Below, in pieces: positions 9,309-18,556 of a stretch of 64,000 nt of DNA. The notes under the pieces were generated by a model. The model was not told the DNA's origin. It made no database searches and saw only the letters and a list, made by a program, of their open reading frames with translations. Position numbers and translations under genes: made by a program. Origin of the DNA: Flavobacterium sp. N502536 (GTDB lineage Bacteria; Bacteroidota; Bacteroidia; Flavobacteriales; Flavobacteriaceae); assembly GCF_025947345.1 (NCBI RefSeq), contig NZ_CP110011.1:4898001-4962000 (forward strand), read 5' to 3'. Within the stretch, counting starts at the first letter, position 1. Each line of letters opens with the position of its first letter.

Positions 9309-9702
9309 AGGTTGCTATTTATCATTCTTTATCGATTCCGATTCGTTTGTTTCGTTTTTAGTATTACTGCAATAGATGTTGGAACACAAATTTTAAAAAA
9401 AAGATAACGCGAATGTAAGTTGATATAAATTCGTATCAAACAATTGAATATTCGTAAATATTCTTTATAAATCCGTATTAATCTCTTTAGCTCTTACCTG
9501 TAATTTGGATACAAAACTTTATTACGCTGCTTTTTTTCCTCCGGTTCAATAATGAAGGTTTCTGACTCGTAGAATTAAAAATTCTCAATTCTACACTATA
9601 AAAACAGGTAGAATTACGCTTAAAAATCCGGATTTTACTGAGTTTATTTGTTACAGAATTTCATTCACCAAATGAATAAACCAAAAACTAAACTACCTGA
9701 TT
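9309..9702. other. Divergent intergenic region, 394 bases
   Basis: This gap separates the exported-protein run (minus) from the amino-acid oxidase operon (plus) and must hold both promoters. I see no ORF in it. The only structured element is a set of GTAGAATT repeats at 9569-9615, reported separately. Confidence 0.5.
9569..9615. promoter_or_regulatory. Three GTAGAATT boxes, possible operator
   Basis: GTAGAATT occurs at 9569-9576, as its reverse complement at 9587-9594, and again directly at 9608-9615. The first two form an 8-base inverted repeat with a 10-base spacer. The set lies about 90-130 bases before the amino-acid oxidase start, where a regulator could bind. Binding is inferred. Confidence 0.35.
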
Positions 9703-11421
9703 ATGGAAAACTATTTACACGGCTTACTCGACGAAGACAACGACCCTATTATCAAGAAATACTTAGAATACATTGACGAGGGAATCCCGCATACGGGTAA
9801 ATCGAAAAATGTACTGATCATTGGTGCCGGAATGGCCGGAATGGTAGCCGCAAGTCTTTTAAAACAAGCCGGTCATAAGGTTACGATAGTCGAATCAAAC
9901 ACCCGCGTTGGCGGCAGGATCAAGACTTTCAGGAATTCTAAACACAAAAAATATTTTGAAGACGACAATGTTTATGGTGAAGCTGGTGCGATGCGTATCC
10001 CAACCATACACAAGATGGTGCTCAAATACATTGATAAACTCGGACTCAAAACCGAGCCTTTTTATTATAAGTCTGTCGATAAAGAACAGGCAATCGCCTA
10101 TCAGGCAGACCCCACTAAACCGGAGCCGGAGACTACTAGAAATTCCCTTTTGTACGTCAACCGCAAACGTGTTGTTCAAAATGAATACATCCGAAAAGAT
10201 GAAGCAAAGGTTGATATAAACAAGCTACTGGGCTTTGATCTGGGGACTAGCGAAAACAGACGTGCCGACGAGTTAATGGCTGATCTCATTGATCCGCTTA
10301 AGGCTTTTATTGCCGAAGATCCTGAGAAAAACTGGCCTTTGCTGATCGATCGTTACGGAGAATATTCGATGCGTCGTTTCTTAAAGGAAAATTCGATGTA
10401 TTCAGAGAATGCCATCGAGATGATTGGGGTTTTACAAAATCTGGAGTCCAGAATGGCTTATGATTTTATCCAGAGTTTTATTGAGCAAAATATCATCAAA
10501 GATTCTACCACTTTTCTGGAAATTGTTGGTGGAAGCGACTTACTGCCAAATGCCTTCTTTAAAGCGCATCAGCTCGAAGAAAACACCTATTTTGATTGCA
10601 GAATGACCAAAATGAAGCTCGTTAACAACAAGGTAAAGATAGAAGTGGATATTGAAGTAGAGCGTGACTTTCAGTTTTATGAAGACGCGGGATTCAAAGC
10701 CTTAAAAACACCTGTCGGTGATCTGGAATTTGATGAAGTGATTGTTACCATACCTTTTTCCGCATTAAGACATGTGTACGTAACACCTCAATTCGATCAG
10801 CCTAAACGAAAAGCAATCCGCGAACTGCACTATGATTCTGCTACTAAAATATTGCTCGAATTTCGTGAGAAATGGTGGCAGGAAGCGCCTTATAATATTG
10901 TTGGTGGCGGTACGATTACAGATTTTTCGAACCGTTTTACCTATTATCCAAGCAATGATTTGGGAAGCAAAGGACATGGTCTCATACTGGCCTCCTATTG
11001 CTGGTCTGACGAAGCAAGCCGCTGGGATTCTATGGACGATGACGACAGGTATTTTTATGCGCTTAAAAACCTGGCCATCATGCACTCCGATGACGAGAAG
11101 GAACAGCAGCGCATTATCAACCTTGCCGTAATTACCTCAAGCATCAAGGACTATAAAAAGAAAGGCGGAAAATTAATTGGCGGTGCAACACAAAGCTGGA
11201 TGCGCGACCCATATGCTTATGGTGAAGCGGCTATCTTTAATCCCGGACAGTTACAATTATTGCAACGTCACATCATCTCGACCGAATGGGAAGGAAAGGC
11301 ACATTTTGCCGGAGAGCATACTTCGCTGAAACATGCCTGGATTGAAGGCGCTATCGAGTCCGGAATCCGTACCGCGCTAGAAGTCAACGAAAATACCGGT
11401 AACCTGAATAACCCTATTTAA
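9703..11421 (+). CDS. FAD-dependent L-amino-acid/amine oxidase
   Basis: The 572-residue protein has a Rossmann dinucleotide motif at residues 41-46 (GAGMAG), followed by [14 protein letters not shown], the classic FAD-binding signature of flavin amine oxidases. The C-terminus HFAGEHTS...WIEGAIESG matches the second FAD-contact motif of the family. There is no signal peptide, so it should act in the cytoplasm. Family members oxidise an L-amino acid or amine to the imine, which hydrolyses to a 2-keto acid (or aldehyde), with release of ammonia and hydrogen peroxide. The next gene, one base downstream, is a 2-keto acid decarboxylase, which argues that the substrate is an amino acid rather than an amine. 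The specific amino acid is unknown; an aromatic one is plausible. Confidence 0.85.
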   Translation: MENYLHGLLDEDNDPIIKKYLEYIDEGIPHTGKSKNVLIIGAGMAGMVAASLLKQAGHKVTIVESNTRVGGRIKTFRNSKHKKYFEDDNVYGEAGAMRIPTIHKMVLKYIDKLGLKTEPFYYKSVDKEQAIAYQADPTKPEPETTRNSLLYVNRKRVVQNEYIRKDEAKVDINKLLGFDLGTSENRRADELMADLIDPLKAFIAEDPEKNWPLLIDRYGEYSMRRFLKENSMYSENAIEMIGVLQNLESRMAYDFIQSFIEQNIIKDSTTFLEIVGGSDLLPNAFFKAHQLEENTYFDCRMTKMKLVNNKVKIEVDIEVERDFQFYEDAGFKALKTPVGDLEFDEVIVTIPFSALRHVYVTPQFDQPKRKAIRELHYDSATKILLEFREKWWQEAPYNIVGGGTITDFSNRFTYYPSNDLGSKGHGLILASYCWSDEASRWDSMDDDDRYFYALKNLAIMHSDDEKEQQRIINLAVITSSIKDYKKKGGKLIGGATQSWMRDPYAYGEAAIFNPGQLQLLQRHIISTEWEGKAHFAGEHTSLKHAWIEGAIESGIRTALEVNENTGNLNNPI

Positions 11422-11422
11422 G

Positions 11423-13183
11423 ATGTCACAGCAAAAAATAACCGTTGCAAAATACCTGCAGATACGTCTGGAACAATTAGGACTCACGCATTTATTTGGC
11501 ATTGCAGGCAATTATACTGCACCGTTTTTAAATACGATTCACGAAGACAAAAATGCAAAAATTACAATCGTTAACGACACGAATGAAATAAACGCCGGAC
11601 ATTGCACCGATGCCTATGCACGTCAAAACGGTTTCGCCGCAGTAGCGGTAACCTATGGCGTGGGAGCTTTTACGCTGCTCAATTCGGTTGCAGGTTCGTA
11701 TGTAGAGCACTGTCCCGTGCTTGTCATAAATGGCGCTCCGACGAACAAAGACCAACAACGAAGCCTCGTTCAGGGCATGCTGGCATCGCATATGACGGGT
11801 GATATGTACAGCAACATCAATGTGTTTCGAAACGTTACGGTTGCGGCAGAGCAAATCACAGGTTCATCGGATGCTCCTTATAAAATTGATGCAGTGCTGA
11901 ATGCCTGTATTTTATATGGAAGACCCGTTTATCTTGAGGTTTTTGAAGATGCATGGCGAATGGAATGCGATCCGCCTGTCGCTCCATTGGTAGAAAGAGA
12001 GTCCTCTAAATGTCAAACAAGTGCACGCAAGGCTGCTCAAAGAGTAGCGGCAATGGCACGTGGAAAAGAAATTATTTTCTGGGGCGGTATCGAAATCCAG
12101 CGTTACGGTATTCAAGACGAATTCCTTGATCTGATTGAAACTACCGATACTGAATTTGTGACCTCTATACTAGGAAAATCAATCGTATCCGAAAACCATC
12201 CGAAATTCAAAGGCGTTTTTAATGGCAAGGCATCACCAAAAGATGTGAAGGAACAATTTGAAAAAGCCCAGCTAAAAATTGGTCTTGGCGTATGGACCAC
12301 GGGCAAAAACCTGGGTGGTTTTGACGTTTGGAAAGAAGATACTGTACTTGCCAATCACAGCGGTGTAAGAATTGGTGCTTCTTATGTGGCCAATGTATCG
12401 CTAAGAGATTTTATCCTATTTCTGAAAGAAGAACTTACCAAAGTTACCTTTAGCGCTTACGAAATGTATGCTGCAAAGGAACTGTCGGAATCCTTTTTTC
12501 TAGCAGATGACAGCATGACGAAAAGAGGGAAGCCGGCGCTTACTTATGATACCTTTTTCAAGCGAATCAATACTTTTATAGACGATAGGCATATAGTGGT
12601 TGCCGATGCGGGTTTTCCTTTACTGGGGGCCCAGGGTATCCGTATTGCAGAACCTAACGGGTTCGTAGCGCAGGCATCATGGCTTTCGATAGGCTATTCT
12701 GTTCCTGCGGCTACCGGAATAAAATGTGCCAGACCTGATAAAAGACCGGTAGTATTTGTTGGGGACGGTGCTTTTCAGGAAACCTGTCAGGCCATATCTA
12801 CACAGAATAAACTGAAACACGACACTATTGTTTTTGTTTTGGACAATGGTATTTATGGTATTGAACAAATGCTTGTTAATCCAAATCCGTTTCGTGGTGC
12901 AGACAAGGTAGAATACAGTATTCCCGATTTAAACAACGTTTATGATTACAACGAAATGCACCGTTGGAAATATGCAAAACTCGTTGATGTATTTGGAGGC
13001 AGAGGTTTTGAAGTCAACACTCTCGACGAACTCGAGGAGGTTTTGAACCAGCTTGAGAGCATTACCGAAAATACCATTGTACATGTAAACATACCTAAGA
13101 CCTCTATTCCCGAAGCCATTGCTTATAAAACAGAGGAACCCGGAGAGGATGAATTTCTGGATAAAAACTGGAGTTTATGTTAG
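11423..13183 (+). CDS. Thiamine-diphosphate 2-keto acid decarboxylase (pyruvate/indolepyruvate decarboxylase family)
   Basis: The 586-residue protein has the three-domain layout of this family. The cofactor-activating glutamate is E55 (NDTNEINAGH), the ThDP motif begins with GDG at 447-449 and ends with DN at 474-475, and YVEHCPVLVINGAP matches the pyrimidine domain. The enzyme would convert a 2-keto acid to an aldehyde and CO2. Where pyruvate decarboxylases have an adjacent His-His pair, this protein reads LASHMTGD, so only one His (H123) is kept and the first is Ser. That may change specificity or activity. It follows the oxidase stop by one base, so the pair forms an amino acid to keto acid to aldehyde route. 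Confidence 0.85.
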   Translation: MSQQKITVAKYLQIRLEQLGLTHLFGIAGNYTAPFLNTIHEDKNAKITIVNDTNEINAGHCTDAYARQNGFAAVAVTYGVGAFTLLNSVAGSYVEHCPVLVINGAPTNKDQQRSLVQGMLASHMTGDMYSNINVFRNVTVAAEQITGSSDAPYKIDAVLNACILYGRPVYLEVFEDAWRMECDPPVAPLVERESSKCQTSARKAAQRVAAMARGKEIIFWGGIEIQRYGIQDEFLDLIETTDTEFVTSILGKSIVSENHPKFKGVFNGKASPKDVKEQFEKAQLKIGLGVWTTGKNLGGFDVWKEDTVLANHSGVRIGASYVANVSLRDFILFLKEELTKVTFSAYEMYAAKELSESFFLADDSMTKRGKPALTYDTFFKRINTFIDDRHIVVADAGFPLLGAQGIRIAEPNGFVAQASWLSIGYSVPAATGIKCARPDKRPVVFVGDGAFQETCQAISTQNKLKHDTIVFVLDNGIYGIEQMLVNPNPFRGADKVEYSIPDLNNVYDYNEMHRWKYAKLVDVFGGRGFEVNTLDELEEVLNQLESITENTIVHVNIPKTSIPEAIAYKTEEPGEDEFLDKNWSLC

Positions 13184-13264
13184 GTTTAAAATGGGTTATT
13201 TTGTAAAACATTTCGTTGGGATAAACAAAATAAAGCCAATTGTAGAACAACAAAGCACGGCAAA

Positions 13265-14023
13265 ATGGACATTGTAAAATATAACAAAGCAGCTTGGGAC
13301 AATTATGTTGACAAAAAAGATCGTTGGACAATTCCCGTTTCCGAACAAGAATTAGAAAATGGAAAAAATGGAAACTGGAATGTTCTTTTGACACCGAAAA
13401 AAAGCGTCCCTCACCATTGGTTTCCCAAACTGAAAGGTTTGAAAATTTTAGGACTTGCATCTGGTGGCGGACAACAAGGGCCCATTTTTGCTAGTTTGGG
13501 GGCAGAAGTTACTATTTTTGACAATTCTGAAAAACAGTTGCTGCAAGACAAAACTTTAAGCGACAGATTTAACCTTAACATAAAAACAGTTCAGGGAGAT
13601 ATGAAAGATCTTTCTGTATTTGCAGACAATTCGTTTGACCTGATTTTTAACCCTTGTTCAATAGTTTTTGTTGACAATATTTTACCCGTTTGGAAAGAAT
13701 GTTTCCGGGTTTTAAAACCAAACGGAATTCTAATGACAGGCCTAATCAATCCTATTTCATTCCAAATTGACGAAGAAAGTTTGAAGCTAATTTACAAACA
13801 GCCATTTTCAGACCTGCACTCATTGCCGGCTGAAAAATTAGAAGAATTGAAAAAAGATAAGGAGGCTTTGGTATTTGGCCATAGTCTGACCGACCAAATT
13901 AATGGGCAATTAGAGGCCGGTTTTAGCTTGACTAATCTGTATGAGGACAATTGGGGCGAAGAAAACAAACTAGACGATTTTTTTCCCTCCTTCATAGCAA
14001 CCAGAGCTGTAAAACGACTATAA
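13265..14023 (+). CDS. Class I SAM-dependent methyltransferase
   Basis: The 252-residue protein has a Rossmann methyltransferase core: motif I at about residues 61-71 (ILGLASGGGQQ), an acidic residue ending strand 2 (IFDNS), QGDM at 110-113, and the motif IV/post region FDLIFNPCS with FRVLKPNGILMTG. No substrate domain is recognisable. It lies 81 bases after the decarboxylase on the same strand and before a strong terminator, so it may be read with the oxidase/decarboxylase pair, though the gap would allow its own promoter. The substrate is unknown. Confidence 0.8.
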   Translation: MDIVKYNKAAWDNYVDKKDRWTIPVSEQELENGKNGNWNVLLTPKKSVPHHWFPKLKGLKILGLASGGGQQGPIFASLGAEVTIFDNSEKQLLQDKTLSDRFNLNIKTVQGDMKDLSVFADNSFDLIFNPCSIVFVDNILPVWKECFRVLKPNGILMTGLINPISFQIDEESLKLIYKQPFSDLHSLPAEKLEELKKDKEALVFGHSLTDQINGQLEAGFSLTNLYEDNWGEENKLDDFFPSFIATRAVKRL

Positions 14024-14034
14024 TAACAGACGCT

Positions 14035-14076
14035 ACAAGGGTTTATACGTCAAACTAGCTGACGTAAAACCCTTGT
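14035..14076. terminator. Bidirectional terminator hairpin
   Basis: ACAAGGGTTTATACGTCA and TGACGTAAAACCCTTGT form a long, nearly perfect stem between the convergent methyltransferase and beta-helix genes. There is no long T tract on the plus side. Confidence 0.7.
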
Positions 14077-14127
14077 GTGCGAAAGTTATGGTCTAATCTT
14101 TATATTCTAAAACGAGCGTTTCAAAGC

Positions 14128-15183
14128 TTATAGATCCTTTTTGAAAAGCCCTGCTTTTAGGTTTGAACCTATTGAACCTTCTGCTAATTGCAGGTAATTG
14201 CGTTTACTCTGATCTTTTTCAATTTTTACAGTTCCGGTAGTTTGTACGTTTTCCATCTTTAAAAAGTCTGTTGATGTTGCATCGTTACCACTCAATGGAC
14301 CACTTCCATATCCCGCCAGATTGGTATAATCTGCAAAAAGGCAATCCGATGCTTTGTACTGACGTGTGCTTCCCTTTTCTCTTATCCATACTGTACTGCT
14401 GTTTGCTATTATGTTATGGTGAAAGTCGAAGTTGTCTCCATTTGTACTTTGTGTAGTCCAGACACCACTAAAATAACAACCATATACCAGTGAATAACGC
14501 ATGACATTAGGACTGCCGGTGCCTCCGTCAGTTTTCCAAAAAACGACCGGATTTTTGCAGTTGAAAAAAACACAATGATCGATAACCAGACCATAACCAT
14601 TGGCTATAACACCCACATGCAAGGGCAATACATCAACATTCCCTGCAAACAGGCATTGGGTAACGAGCAAATCGTCTAAACTTTTTCCATTACGCCATAT
14701 CGGATAAGAACGACGCAGGTTGTTACCATCTATATAAGAGTAATCCGGACTGCCTGTAAATCGCAGACCTTCAATGGTTACATGACTTACCTCGGGCTGT
14801 ATGCCTTTTGCTTCTTCCCCTCCCACGCCTGGTAAAAGCGGCACTGCCGTTACTACGACCGGCATTTTTTGAGGAGTCCAGTCGGCATCATCAGGCATAA
14901 CAACCGCACGGATCACAAGGCGGTTTTTAAAGCTATACTTGTCGTTTGTGAATACTACTGTTTCGGTTAACAGATGTATCCCTTCTGAAAGAAAGATTGT
15001 GGTTGCGCCCTGTTCTTTGTTTGAGTTTACGCGTCTGGCTGCCTCTGCAAGTGTTTTTAAAGGATGGGTTTTCAATCCGGAATTTGCATCGTGGCCCGTC
15101 TGAGGATTAACGTATAACTGTTCTGCCTGTAAGCACAATACGCTCGTAAAAAACAATAGGAAACTAAGTGTGAATTTTATCAT
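14128..15183 (-). CDS. Secreted parallel beta-helix protein
   Basis: The 351-residue product has a signal peptide ending near LQAEQ, then LYVNPQTGHDANSGLKTHPL with KTLAEAARRV, the typical opening of DUF1565/pectate-lyase-like right-handed beta-helix proteins. Later coils contain repeated short strands (VIDHCVFFNC, YSLVYGCYFSGVW, NFDFHHNIIANSS). Such proteins usually bind or cleave polysaccharides, but no catalytic set can be named here. An AraC-family regulator gene lies 72 bases upstream on the same strand and may control it. Confidence 0.7.
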   Translation of the reverse strand: MIKFTLSFLLFFTSVLCLQAEQLYVNPQTGHDANSGLKTHPLKTLAEAARRVNSNKEQGATTIFLSEGIHLLTETVVFTNDKYSFKNRLVIRAVVMPDDADWTPQKMPVVVTAVPLLPGVGGEEAKGIQPEVSHVTIEGLRFTGSPDYSYIDGNNLRRSYPIWRNGKSLDDLLVTQCLFAGNVDVLPLHVGVIANGYGLVIDHCVFFNCKNPVVFWKTDGGTGSPNVMRYSLVYGCYFSGVWTTQSTNGDNFDFHHNIIANSSTVWIREKGSTRQYKASDCLFADYTNLAGYGSGPLSGNDATSTDFLKMENVQTTGTVKIEKDQSKRNYLQLAEGSIGSNLKAGLFKKDL

Positions 15184-15255
15184 ATTCTTTTTTTTTTGTA
15201 AAATTAGAATATTCTCATCCCGCCAAAATGGTCATTTTATCTTAAAAAAGGTCAT

Positions 15256-16122
15256 TTACATTTTCTTTCGATATTGTTGCGGTGTAGTCCCCGTAAATTT
15301 TTTAAAGAAACGGTTAAAATTGGATGGATCTGAAAATCCAAACTCATAGGAAATCTCTTTTACCGATTTGTTCTGGCAAAGTTGTTTCTTTATTTCTGAA
15401 ATAAGCTTGTAGTGAATCATTTGCTGGGCCGACAATCCGCTAAATTTCTTGCAAATTTTATTAAGAAATCCCGAACTGACATTAAGCATTTTTGAATAGG
15501 CTTCGGTACCATGATTGTCTGCAAATTTCTTTTCCAATAAAGATCGAAATCTATAAAAATCTAAATGCACATAAGTATCTCTTTGAACATTGTGAACCTC
15601 TGCATAATATCGATTGAGAAGGACCAGTAATTGGTATAGAAGTGATCGAATCAAATGACTGCTATCGTTCTGAAGCTGACCAAATTCCTGTTCAATTCCA
15701 TACAACAGTTCGAGACATTTTTTAAATGAGGTCGCGGATAGCTGCATCTCGGTTGGACGTGAATATTGATGGAAATATTGAAAGCGATATAGAAATAGTT
15801 CGTCCGAGAAAAAAAGATGAAGAAAATCTTTTTCAAAGAAAAGGGTATAACCTCTTACCTCCTTCTCAATCTCCCAACAACGCACTTGTCCCGGACTTGT
15901 AAAAATAATAGTTCGGGGGTTTATTAAAATCTTATTTTCGTTCAGTGTAATAGTACCCGCTCCCTCTTCAATGAAAATAACTTCATAAAAACTAAGTTGG
16001 TGTAACGTATTGTCTAAAACATAATTATCCAATGTTTCGATACGCCCAATATCTAACAACAATTCTGAACCATATTTGTATGGAAGAAAATGATACGTTT
16101 TGATTTTGGGTACTACTGTCAT
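15256..16122 (-). CDS. AraC-family transcriptional regulator
   Basis: The 288-residue protein has an N-terminal cupin-like sensing domain (SFYEVIFIEEGAGTITLN, about residues 44-61) and a C-terminal AraC DNA-binding domain. The second helix-turn-helix is unmistakable: VKEISYEFGFSDPSNFNRFF followed by KKFTGTTPQQYRKK. The ligand is unknown; cupin regulators of this type often sense sugars or small acids. The adjacent downstream beta-helix gene on the same strand is the obvious candidate target. Confidence 0.85.
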   Translation of the reverse strand: MTVVPKIKTYHFLPYKYGSELLLDIGRIETLDNYVLDNTLHQLSFYEVIFIEEGAGTITLNENKILINPRTIIFTSPGQVRCWEIEKEVRGYTLFFEKDFLHLFFSDELFLYRFQYFHQYSRPTEMQLSATSFKKCLELLYGIEQEFGQLQNDSSHLIRSLLYQLLVLLNRYYAEVHNVQRDTYVHLDFYRFRSLLEKKFADNHGTEAYSKMLNVSSGFLNKICKKFSGLSAQQMIHYKLISEIKKQLCQNKSVKEISYEFGFSDPSNFNRFFKKFTGTTPQQYRKKM

Positions 16123-16260
16123 TCCTTATATAATTTCCTGTTGTTTTGCAGGCGAGCTAAAAATATAACTTTTCATGGTTAAAGACAATACCTTTTTTGA
16201 TGCAAAACCTTAAGACTACTTTTTTCTGCTTTTTCCATCCTTTCAAAAACTCATAAAACA

Positions 16261-16294
16261 AAAAACCTGTGAATCCAAAGACTCACAGGTTTTT
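16261..16294 (-). terminator. Terminator downstream of the S9 peptidase
   Basis: AAAAACCTGTGA pairs with TCACAGGTTTTT around a 10-base loop. It lies 120 bases past the peptidase stop, and the minus-strand copy is followed by T-rich sequence. Confidence 0.65.
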
Positions 16295-16413
16295 ACTTTA
16301 TGGCAGTTATGCAATTTTTTAAAATCAAACAACTCTGCGTGACAGTATCGTGGTGCATTTGGATACCCCCTGAATTCCTGCAACTATTTTTTTATATTAG
16401 GAATGACGATGCT

Positions 16414-18414
16414 TTATTTATTGAAGTTTTCAGCAAAAAAACCTAACATGCATTTATAAAGCTCAATTCTGTTTTTTTCTTTTTTAAACCCATGTCCTTC
16501 GTCATATTTTACCATATAAGGCGTTTCAAACCCTTTGCTTCTAAGCGCTTTCACAATTTGATCCGATTCATTAATGTTGACTCTTGGGTCGTTTGCACCC
16601 TGAACAACAAATAATGGTTTTTTAATTTTATCTGTTTGAAATACCGGTGATACTTCTTTCGCTATTTTTGCTTCTTCCGGATCATCTAAATTATACCATA
16701 TTTCTTTAACCTGTTCTCTTAAAGGTTTCCAATATTCAGGGAACGAGTCAAAAAAGGTAAAGATATTTGAAACTCCAACATAATCTACCCCACAAACGTA
16801 TAAATCGGGAGTTTTAATAAGCCCCATTAAGGTAGCATAACCACCATGGCTGCCACCGTAAATGGCAATTTTACTTTTATCTACCCAACCTTGTTCAATT
16901 ACATATTTTACTCCATCTTCAACATCATCCATCACTTTTCTCCCAATTTGTTTATAACCAATTTCCTGGAATTTTTTTCCATAACCTCCAGAAATTCTAA
17001 AGTTAACTTGTAAGGTCGCATAACCTCTACTTGCAAATAATTGGGCCTCCTTATTATATCCCCAAGTATCTCTTATTCCTTGTGGACCACCATGTGGATT
17101 AACAATAAGCGGGACCTTTTCACCATTAAGTGCCGATTTTGGCAAGGTAATATATCCATATATCGTCAAACCATCTCTACTAGTGAATTGTATTGGACGC
17201 ATTTCTGCCATATCTTCTTCTTTCAACTGCGGCATTAGGTCGTATAATAGTTTTATTTTTGTTGTTGCAACATCGTATGTATAATACCTGCCAAACAATT
17301 TATCACTGTTTACCAGTATTAAAAATGTTTTTTCATTTTTATCATGTGAAACTACTGAGAATTCTTTATCGTTAAACTCTTTTTTCAAATTGTTGTACAT
17401 CTTTGTATAAAACTTACTTATAGGAATTATTTCATGCTTAATTCCTTCGTAACCAACAAAATCAAGTTCATAATTTCGTTTTTTTCCCCCTATGCCCATT
17501 TCACTTAAATCAAATATAGGATTGCTATAGATCTCTTTTATAATGCTATTTTTTTTAAGATCATATAAAACAATTCTTGTCTTGTCACTGTTAAGATTTG
17601 TAGAAACATAGACTTCATCTTTATTAGCAGAATTATAATTAAATTTTATAATATTAAAATTGCTTTTCCAATCTGTTTCTTTCACAAGATTAAACTTGTT
17701 TGAATCTAAATCTTTGTAATACAATTGATCGACAACTCCATCTTTCAACTTGTAATATCCCCTTATATTACCGTCTCTGTCGAAAATATAGCTGCTGATA
17801 GGATCTTTAAGATCCTTGTTTTCCATCAGCAGTGTTAACGCTCCGGTTTTATAGTTAATTTTAAATGGTTCGTTAATTTGTTTATTGTTTTTGTTCATTA
17901 CAACAATTACATAATCCGAATCCTTCAGCATCTCAAAATGGCTCACCTTAACACCATCAAAAGGGGTGATATCCTTAACAGTTCCGTTTTTAATGTCTGC
18001 CACATTCACGTGCATGTTTTCATCTCCTCCTTTATCTTTGAAAAAATAAAGATGCTCATTATCAAACCAGTCATAAGAATGAATTAATTCATCCTTTTCT
18101 TCAATTACACGGGACACTTTCTCTGTTTTTAAATTTTTCACATAAATATGATTTTTACCATCCTTATCTCTTTCTTTATAAGATAGAAATTTTCCATCAG
18201 GCGAAATTTTAAACGCAGATGCTTTGGGGTTTGCAAAATAATCTTCTACCTGATATTTAAAACTACCCTTATCAAAAGCAGTAATTTTTTGAAGCTCAGT
18301 TTTTGAAGAGGGCAACTCTGGATTACCGCGAACTGTTTCGGTATTGTTTTGGGCATTCATTGCTGCCACTATAAGCAAAATGCCAATCGAGAAAATTTTT
18401 GATTTTAGTATCAT
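16414..18414 (-). CDS. Exported S9-family prolyl oligopeptidase-like peptidase
   Basis: The 666-residue protein has a signal peptide ending near NAQNN, a beta-propeller region (about residues 55-400) and a C-terminal alpha/beta-hydrolase domain. The catalytic triad is visible: S522 in GGSHGGY, D609 in GANDPRV and H641 in DEGHGF. The oxyanion motif PHGGPQG is present. S9 enzymes cleave short peptides, often after proline or as acylaminoacyl peptidases, and this one would act in the periplasm. It is monocistronic with its own terminator and lies opposite a two-component system. Confidence 0.9.
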   Translation of the reverse strand: MILKSKIFSIGILLIVAAMNAQNNTETVRGNPELPSSKTELQKITAFDKGSFKYQVEDYFANPKASAFKISPDGKFLSYKERDKDGKNHIYVKNLKTEKVSRVIEEKDELIHSYDWFDNEHLYFFKDKGGDENMHVNVADIKNGTVKDITPFDGVKVSHFEMLKDSDYVIVVMNKNNKQINEPFKINYKTGALTLLMENKDLKDPISSYIFDRDGNIRGYYKLKDGVVDQLYYKDLDSNKFNLVKETDWKSNFNIIKFNYNSANKDEVYVSTNLNSDKTRIVLYDLKKNSIIKEIYSNPIFDLSEMGIGGKKRNYELDFVGYEGIKHEIIPISKFYTKMYNNLKKEFNDKEFSVVSHDKNEKTFLILVNSDKLFGRYYTYDVATTKIKLLYDLMPQLKEEDMAEMRPIQFTSRDGLTIYGYITLPKSALNGEKVPLIVNPHGGPQGIRDTWGYNKEAQLFASRGYATLQVNFRISGGYGKKFQEIGYKQIGRKVMDDVEDGVKYVIEQGWVDKSKIAIYGGSHGGYATLMGLIKTPDLYVCGVDYVGVSNIFTFFDSFPEYWKPLREQVKEIWYNLDDPEEAKIAKEVSPVFQTDKIKKPLFVVQGANDPRVNINESDQIVKALRSKGFETPYMVKYDEGHGFKKEKNRIELYKCMLGFFAENFNK

Positions 18415-18556
18415 GTTTTACATATTTTATTGCGCAAATTTCAGCATACTTTAAACCATAATGGGTTATCACAGGGTTACATAATGTTAAATAGTGTTAA
18501 CCGATTTTATTTAGCCTGTTTTAGTCCGTAATTTTATACCTCACCAAATACAAATT

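Noticed and set aside
10424..11131. Overlapping ORFs in other frames inside the amino-acid oxidase gene
   Set aside because: They are shadows of a clear coding frame with FAD motifs.
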